Shown piece after piece: positions 5,552 to 8,807 of a stretch of DNA of 8,807 nucleotides (the stretch's first letter is position 1; the number at the start of each line of letters is the position of its first letter). Under the pieces are notes generated by a model. The model saw only the letters and a list, made by a program, of their open reading frames with translations, did no database searches and was not told the DNA's origin. Position numbers and translations under genes: made by a program. Where the stretch lies: contig PMBV01000321.1 in assembly GCA_003153055.1 (NCBI GenBank), positions 1-8,807 of the forward strand, read 5' to 3'. Origin of the DNA: Myxococcales bacterium. Its GTDB lineage: Bacteria > Myxococcota > Myxococcia > Myxococcales > Myxococcaceae.

Positions 5552-7560
5552 GAGGGAGAGACTCCCACGCAGTGCGCTTCATACCCGGCCCGATCGACGA
5601 TGGCGGAGGGTACCACGAAGCGGGCGTTCGTCAGGGGGTCGCTGCTCGGCCCGGCCGGCACGCGGATCGTCGGAGGGTCGTACTGGGCCCACACACAGGC
5701 CGCTTTCCACACCCCGTAGTCAGTGGCCACTCCGCTCTCGGGCGATTCGGCGAACCACACCTTGAACAGGTTGAAGCCCTGGCGGAGACCGTTCTGGTTC
5801 GGCGGTGTCACCAGCTGCACGTTGCTCACGTCGAAGTCGTAGCAGATGCTGTCGTTGGGCTGAGCCTCGGCCACCACCCTCGTCTGGAATCCGTATTTGG
5901 TGATGAAGTCATTGTCGCGCTTCACCGGGTTCGAGCCGATGCGGAACTCCTCGAAGTCGGGCACCCCGTCGCCGTCGGTGTCGAGCCCGGCGGTCTGAGC
6001 CGTGAGCGGGTCGAGGCCGTAGCGTACCTCCATGCCGTCGGGCACCCCGTCGCCATCGCTATCGACCAGCTCGGAGCGGGTGTGGAGGTACGCCTCGGCG
6101 TACTGGGAGAGGCCGTCGCCATCGGAGTCACGAACCCGACACCCAGGGGTGAGCGGCGAGGCCGGGTCGCAGCCACGGCCGTCTTTCTGGTCGGCGCGGA
6201 AGCCATCGCCGTGGTGGGCCACCTCGAAGTTGTCATCGAAGCCGTCTTCGTCGGAGTCGACGAGGAACGGGTTGGTGGCGTGGGTGAAGCCATTGTCGAG
6301 CTCGTCGGGCAGCCCGTCACCGTCGCTGTCGACCACCCGGCCCGCCTTCTGGGTCGAGTCCGTCTGATTGGGGGTGCTCTTGAGATCCAACGGCCCGGGC
6401 TCACTCGACAGCGGCTGCACCAGGAGCGTCTTCATCACGTTGCGAGAGTACATCGAGGTGTAGTTGAGCCGACCGAGGTCGAGCACCCCGATGCCGCCGA
6501 AGTCGTTGTACTCCTGGAAGATGCCGTTCCCCAGGTCGGCCATTCTCTTGAGCAACCACCGAGCGATGCTCTTGGCCGCCGCTGGGCCGTCGGCCACCGG
6601 CACTGGCCCGGGCCACCGCACGTACTGGCCGTAGAGGTCCTGGCAGATGGGGCCACAGGCCCGCACGGCCTCTTCGTTGAAGAGCAGCACCGTGTTCAGG
6701 CGAATGTCGCCGATGTTGTAGAACTTCTTCAAATCCATCAGCTGGTTCACGTAGCTGAACAGCTGGTAGTTCTGGTTGCGGTCAGTGCCCTTGACGAAGC
6801 CGGTGATGGCGTCGGGGTCGGTGGGCTCGATCTGGTTGCAGAAGTCACCGGCGCCGTAGGAGTCGGCCCAGGTGAGCTCGGGGTGGAGATCGTCGGCGTA
6901 CTGGTCGAGGTGGTCATCGCCAGTGCAGCGCGGAAAGGGCGTGCCGTCGGTGAGGAACACCACCACGTAGCGGGTGCGAGGCAACAGCTCCGGCGTGGCC
7001 TGGCTGGTGGCGAAGATGTCGCTCGCCACGATGCTGTAGGCCGCGGCCAGCGCGCCCTGGTAGTCGGTGCCCTTCCCCAGCTCGGCCTGCAGAGTGTTGA
7101 CGCGGGTGGTGAGCTCGTCGTCGGGGCGAGCGAAGTGCTGGCCTCCGGCCGTGGCGACCGGCCACACGCCCTTCACGTTGGTCTCGAACGGCACCAGCGC
7201 CACTTGCACGTTGGGCTGAGCGCGGAACTGCGTGAGCAACCGGTTGAGCGCCAACACCCGGCCAGGCTTGGTCACTCCGGGGGGGACCGTGGCGTACATC
7301 TCACAGAAGCCGCTCGACTCCTGCGAGCCCGGCGGGTCTGACACGCACATCGAGCCAGACTGGTCGACGACGAGCACCACCTTCACCGGGAAGCCCGAGG
7401 GGTCTGGGGGCGCGGTGCACACGCGACCGGTGATGGTCAACCGATCATCGACGTTCAGCGCATCTTTCGCCTTCCTCTCGAGGTAGGCGTCGCTGCAGGC
7501 CACCACGGTCGTCATCGCCAGCAGGCCGGCGACAGGGGGAATGAAGACAGGGGCTCGCAT
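5539..7560 (-). CDS. VWA-domain lipoprotein with TSP3-like Asp-rich repeats (first tandem paralogue)
   Basis: A 673-aa predicted lipoprotein with lipobox VVAC (Cys22, then Ser). The VWA domain spans roughly 58-330 and is longer than a minimal VWA, because of an insertion after the LTDG strand. The MIDAS is complete: DxSxS at Asp66-Gln-Ser68-Gly-Ser70, Thr165 in KGTDYQGAL, and Asp205 in FLTDGTP. Five Asp-rich repeats start at 411, 435, 478, 500 and 527. The C-terminal part (about 555-673) holds CYDFDVSNVQL near 573 and a final Cys664, matching the neighbour's C-terminus. There are twelve non-lipidated Cys, an even number that suits disulfides. The ATG at 7560 has a strong GGAGG 5 nt upstream. 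It follows a 131-nt gap and is the likely first gene of the operon. It resembles in general plan the VWA outer-membrane lipoprotein adhesins of gliding myxobacteria such as CglB, but I see no basis for giving it that name. Confidence 0.91.
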   Translation of the reverse strand: MRAPVFIPPVAGLLAMTTVVACSDAYLERKAKDALNVDDRLTITGRVCTAPPDPSGFPVKVVLVVDQSGSMCVSDPPGSQESSGFCEMYATVPPGVTKPGRVLALNRLLTQFRAQPNVQVALVPFETNVKGVWPVATAGGQHFARPDDELTTRVNTLQAELGKGTDYQGALAAAYSIVASDIFATSQATPELLPRTRYVVVFLTDGTPFPRCTGDDHLDQYADDLHPELTWADSYGAGDFCNQIEPTDPDAITGFVKGTDRNQNYQLFSYVNQLMDLKKFYNIGDIRLNTVLLFNEEAVRACGPICQDLYGQYVRWPGPVPVADGPAAAKSIARWLLKRMADLGNGIFQEYNDFGGIGVLDLGRLNYTSMYSRNVMKTLLVQPLSSEPGPLDLKSTPNQTDSTQKAGRVVDSDGDGLPDELDNGFTHATNPFLVDSDEDGFDDNFEVAHHGDGFRADQKDGRGCDPASPLTPGCRVRDSDGDGLSQYAEAYLHTRSELVDSDGDGVPDGMEVRYGLDPLTAQTAGLDTDGDGVPDFEEFRIGSNPVKRDNDFITKYGFQTRVVAEAQPNDSICYDFDVSNVQLVTPPNQNGLRQGFNLFKVWFAESPESGVATDYGVWKAACVWAQYDPPTIRVPAGPSSDPLTNARFVVPSAIVDRAGYEAHCVGVSPSRGQ
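5950..6330 (-). repeat. TSP3-like Asp-rich repeat array in the first VWA lipoprotein
   Basis: Encodes residues 411-537. Four of the five loops are near-consensus DSDGDG or DTDGDG; the second is DSDEDG. A Cys-containing spacer (Cys464 and Cys474) sits between loops 2 and 3, at the same place as a Cys-containing spacer in the neighbouring paralogue. In known TSP3 proteins such loops coordinate calcium; calcium binding here is inferred. Confidence 0.78.
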
Positions 7561-7691
7561 GCCGACCTCCGAATTTCGAACAGTCTCTTACGACAACGCC
7601 CCCCGCCGATGACGACGAGGGGCCGCGCACTCTCGCCTCGAGAACAGGCCCGAGGTGGCCGAAGCGGCTCACCCCGGGACCTATTCATTTT
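7561..7691 (-). promoter_or_regulatory. Intergenic gap, likely site of the operon promoter
   Basis: This is the only sizeable gap between the minus-strand genes of the window. It lies between the stop of the MYXO-CTERM gene (7692) and the first VWA lipoprotein. It contains GGAGG at 7566-7570 and two small hairpins: TCTCG/CGAGA around 7631-7643 and GCCG/CGGC near 7659-7669. Neither has a T-tract, so no Rho-independent terminator can be claimed. I see no convincing -35/-10 pair. The assignment as promoter region rests on gap size and gene layout. Confidence 0.35.
7566..7570 (-). promoter_or_regulatory. Strong Shine-Dalgarno of the first operon gene
   Basis: GGAGG on the minus strand, 5 nt before the ATG at 7560. 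It is the best match to the anti-Shine-Dalgarno sequence among the five lipoprotein genes and supports this start. Confidence 0.7.
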
Positions 7692-7772
7692 CTAGCGGCG
7701 GCGGCGAAGGAGCGCCAGCAGGCCCAGACCCAGGCCGGCCAACGAGCCGTCGACCGGAATGGCCGAGCAAGA
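7692..7772 (-). other. MYXO-CTERM-like C-terminal sorting signal
   Basis: The last 26 residues of the TSP3 protein plus the stop codon. SerCys (Cys347 at 7767-7769) is followed by a short polar stretch, a roughly 14-residue Gly/Leu-rich membrane segment, and four Arg at the extreme C-terminus. This order (Cys, transmembrane helix, Arg cluster) defines the MYXO-CTERM class, which is largely confined to myxobacteria. It is the strongest taxonomic clue in the window. Confidence 0.82.
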
Positions 7773-8807
7773 AGAGGCGCCGCCGCCCACGTTCATGGTC
7801 AGGTTCGAGACCGAGGTCCGGCTCTCGGGGTAGGCCCGGTCAGCGACGGCGAGGTGCGCCGAGAGCTGCAGGGTGTAGGCGCCGTCCACGTCGGCGGTGA
7901 ACGTCGGGGCCGTGCCTGGGTAGGCATACGCCCAGTGCCGCGACATGGTGACCACGCCCTCGGGGTTCTTCACCGCGGCGCGAGAGCCGGCCGGAGCGCC
8001 CGACACGGTCCAGCTGTACTCGATGGGGGCACCATTGCGGTTGGCGAAGAGCGCCAGGCGGAAGCTCTCACCAGCCTTGAGCGTCTGGCCCACGTGACCA
8101 CCACCGCTGACGGCGAAGGGGCCGGCGGGGTCGAGGCAGTTCGCCTTGTCGCTCTGGTCGACCACCACGCAGTACTTGGAGTCGCACACGTCGCCCAGGC
8201 CGTCGCCGTCGTCGTCGAGCTGGTTGGCGTTGGCGACGAGGGGGCAGTTGTCATCGCCGTTGAGCACGCCGTCGTTGTCGCTGTCCTTGTCACAGGCGTC
8301 GCCGATGCCGTCGCCGTCGGTGTCGGTCTGCGTGGGGTTCGCCACGTCAGGGCAGTTGTCGGTCGCGTCGCCCACGTTGTCGCCGTCGCTGTCGGAGTTG
8401 CAGACCACGCCGGTCGGCTTCACCTGGTCAGGGTTCGCCACCAGCGGGCAGTTGTCCTGGGCGTCGGGTACGCCGTCGTTGTCGTCATCGGGGTCGCACA
8501 CGTCGCCCATCGAATCGCCGTCGTTGTTCTTCTGATTGGCATTGGGAATGTTGGGGCAGTTGTCGACCGCGTTGGCCACACCGTCGCCGTCGATGTCGCC
8601 GTCGCAGGCGTCGCCGTCTTTGTCGCCGTCGGTGTTGAGCTGATTGAAGTTCGCCGCGGCAGGGCAGTTGTCGCACGCGTCGCCCACGCCGTCGCCATCG
8701 CCGTCGGCCTGGTTGGCGTTCGACACGAAGGGGCAGTTGTCGGTGTCGTCGGCCTTGCCGTCACCGTCGGCGTCGTCGGTGTACGCCAGGGTCTTGCCGT
8801 CGTCGGT
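7692..8807 (-). CDS. TSP3-repeat surface protein with PKD/Ig-like domain and MYXO-CTERM-like tail (5' end outside window)
   Basis: The reading frame stays open to the right edge (8807) with no stop, so the visible 371 residues are only the C-terminal part. The GTG at 8726 lies inside a repeat and is not a real start. Residues about 10-213 are canonical thrombospondin type 3 repeats with six DNCPxxxNxxQ motifs alternating with DxDGDGxGDxCD loops, known in this family to bind calcium. Residues about 228-340 form one PKD/Ig-like beta-sandwich, marked by [18 protein letters not shown] and [17 protein letters not shown]. The tail is a Gly/Ser stretch, Cys347, a hydrophobic segment and terminal RRRR, as in the MYXO-CTERM sorting signal. 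Proteins with this tail are thought to be cleaved by a myxosortase and anchored at the surface. It belongs to the unit upstream of the five-lipoprotein cluster and may or may not be co-transcribed with it. Confidence 0.88.
   Translation of the reverse strand, partial: TDDGKTLAYTDDADGDGKADDTDNCPFVSNANQADGDGDGVGDACDNCPAAANFNQLNTDGDKDGDACDGDIDGDGVANAVDNCPNIPNANQKNNDGDSMGDVCDPDDDNDGVPDAQDNCPLVANPDQVKPTGVVCNSDSDGDNVGDATDNCPDVANPTQTDTDGDGIGDACDKDSDNDGVLNGDDNCPLVANANQLDDDGDGLGDVCDSKYCVVVDQSDKANCLDPAGPFAVSGGGHVGQTLKAGESFRLALFANRNGAPIEYSWTVSGAPAGSRAAVKNPEGVVTMSRHWAYAYPGTAPTFTADVDGAYTLQLSAHLAVADRAYPESRTSVSNLTMNVGGGASSCSAIPVDGSLAGLGLGLLALLRRRR
8169..8780 (-). repeat. Canonical TSP3 repeat array
   Basis: Encodes about 204 residues of Asp-rich repeats. 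On the plus strand the array shows as recurring GGGCAGTTGTC (the DNCP codons) and TCGCCGTCG words. Unit spacing varies from about 23 to 36 residues because short and long TSP3 forms alternate. One unit, near 8400, contains an irregular insertion with VKPTGVVC. The array may start further right, beyond the window edge. Confidence 0.85.

Noticed and set aside
5572..7341. A 589-codon open frame on the plus strand, antisense to the first VWA gene
   Set aside because: Same reason: it is the complement of a gene with signal peptide, MIDAS and repeats, and has no motif of its own.
7631..7643. Hairpin TCTCG/CGAGA as a Rho-independent terminator
   Set aside because: The stem is only 5 bp and no T-tract follows on the minus strand.

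Overview
The window comes from a high-GC genome and most likely from a myxobacterium (Myxococcota, probably the Myxococcus/Archangium side). The evidence is a MYXO-CTERM-like C-terminal sorting signal, a run of predicted lipoproteins, and recurrent Asp-Gly-Gly/Asp-Ala-Gly tripeptides in predicted surface proteins. This is inferred from protein style, not from a marker gene. All convincing genes lie on the minus strand, so the biological order runs from the right end of the window to the left.

At the right end (7692-8807) is the 3' part of a gene for a surface protein. It has canonical thrombospondin type 3 (TSP3) calcium-binding repeats, a PKD/Ig-like domain and a MYXO-CTERM-like tail; its 5' end lies beyond the window. 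A 131-nt gap (7561-7691) follows and probably contains the start of the next transcription unit. Five closely spaced genes then run leftward: two tandem paralogous VWA + TSP3-like lipoproteins (5539-7560 and 3740-5539, joined by a TAATG stop/start overlap), a large multidomain beta-sandwich lipoprotein (1412-3709), a small beta-rich lipoprotein (898-1395), and a small Ig-like/choice-of-anchor-D-type lipoprotein (209-808). Every one of the five begins with a lipoprotein signal peptide ending in a lipobox Cys. Downstream of the last gene is a 14-bp minisatellite (41-157).

The five genes look like one operon for a multi-lipoprotein assembly on the outer membrane or cell surface. Two subunits have complete MIDAS metal sites plus Asp-rich calcium-binding repeats. 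The other three are beta-sandwich proteins with no recognisable catalytic motif. An adhesive or structural complex that depends on divalent cations is the most economical reading, but that function is inference. No RNA gene, mobile element, CRISPR array or confident terminator was found.
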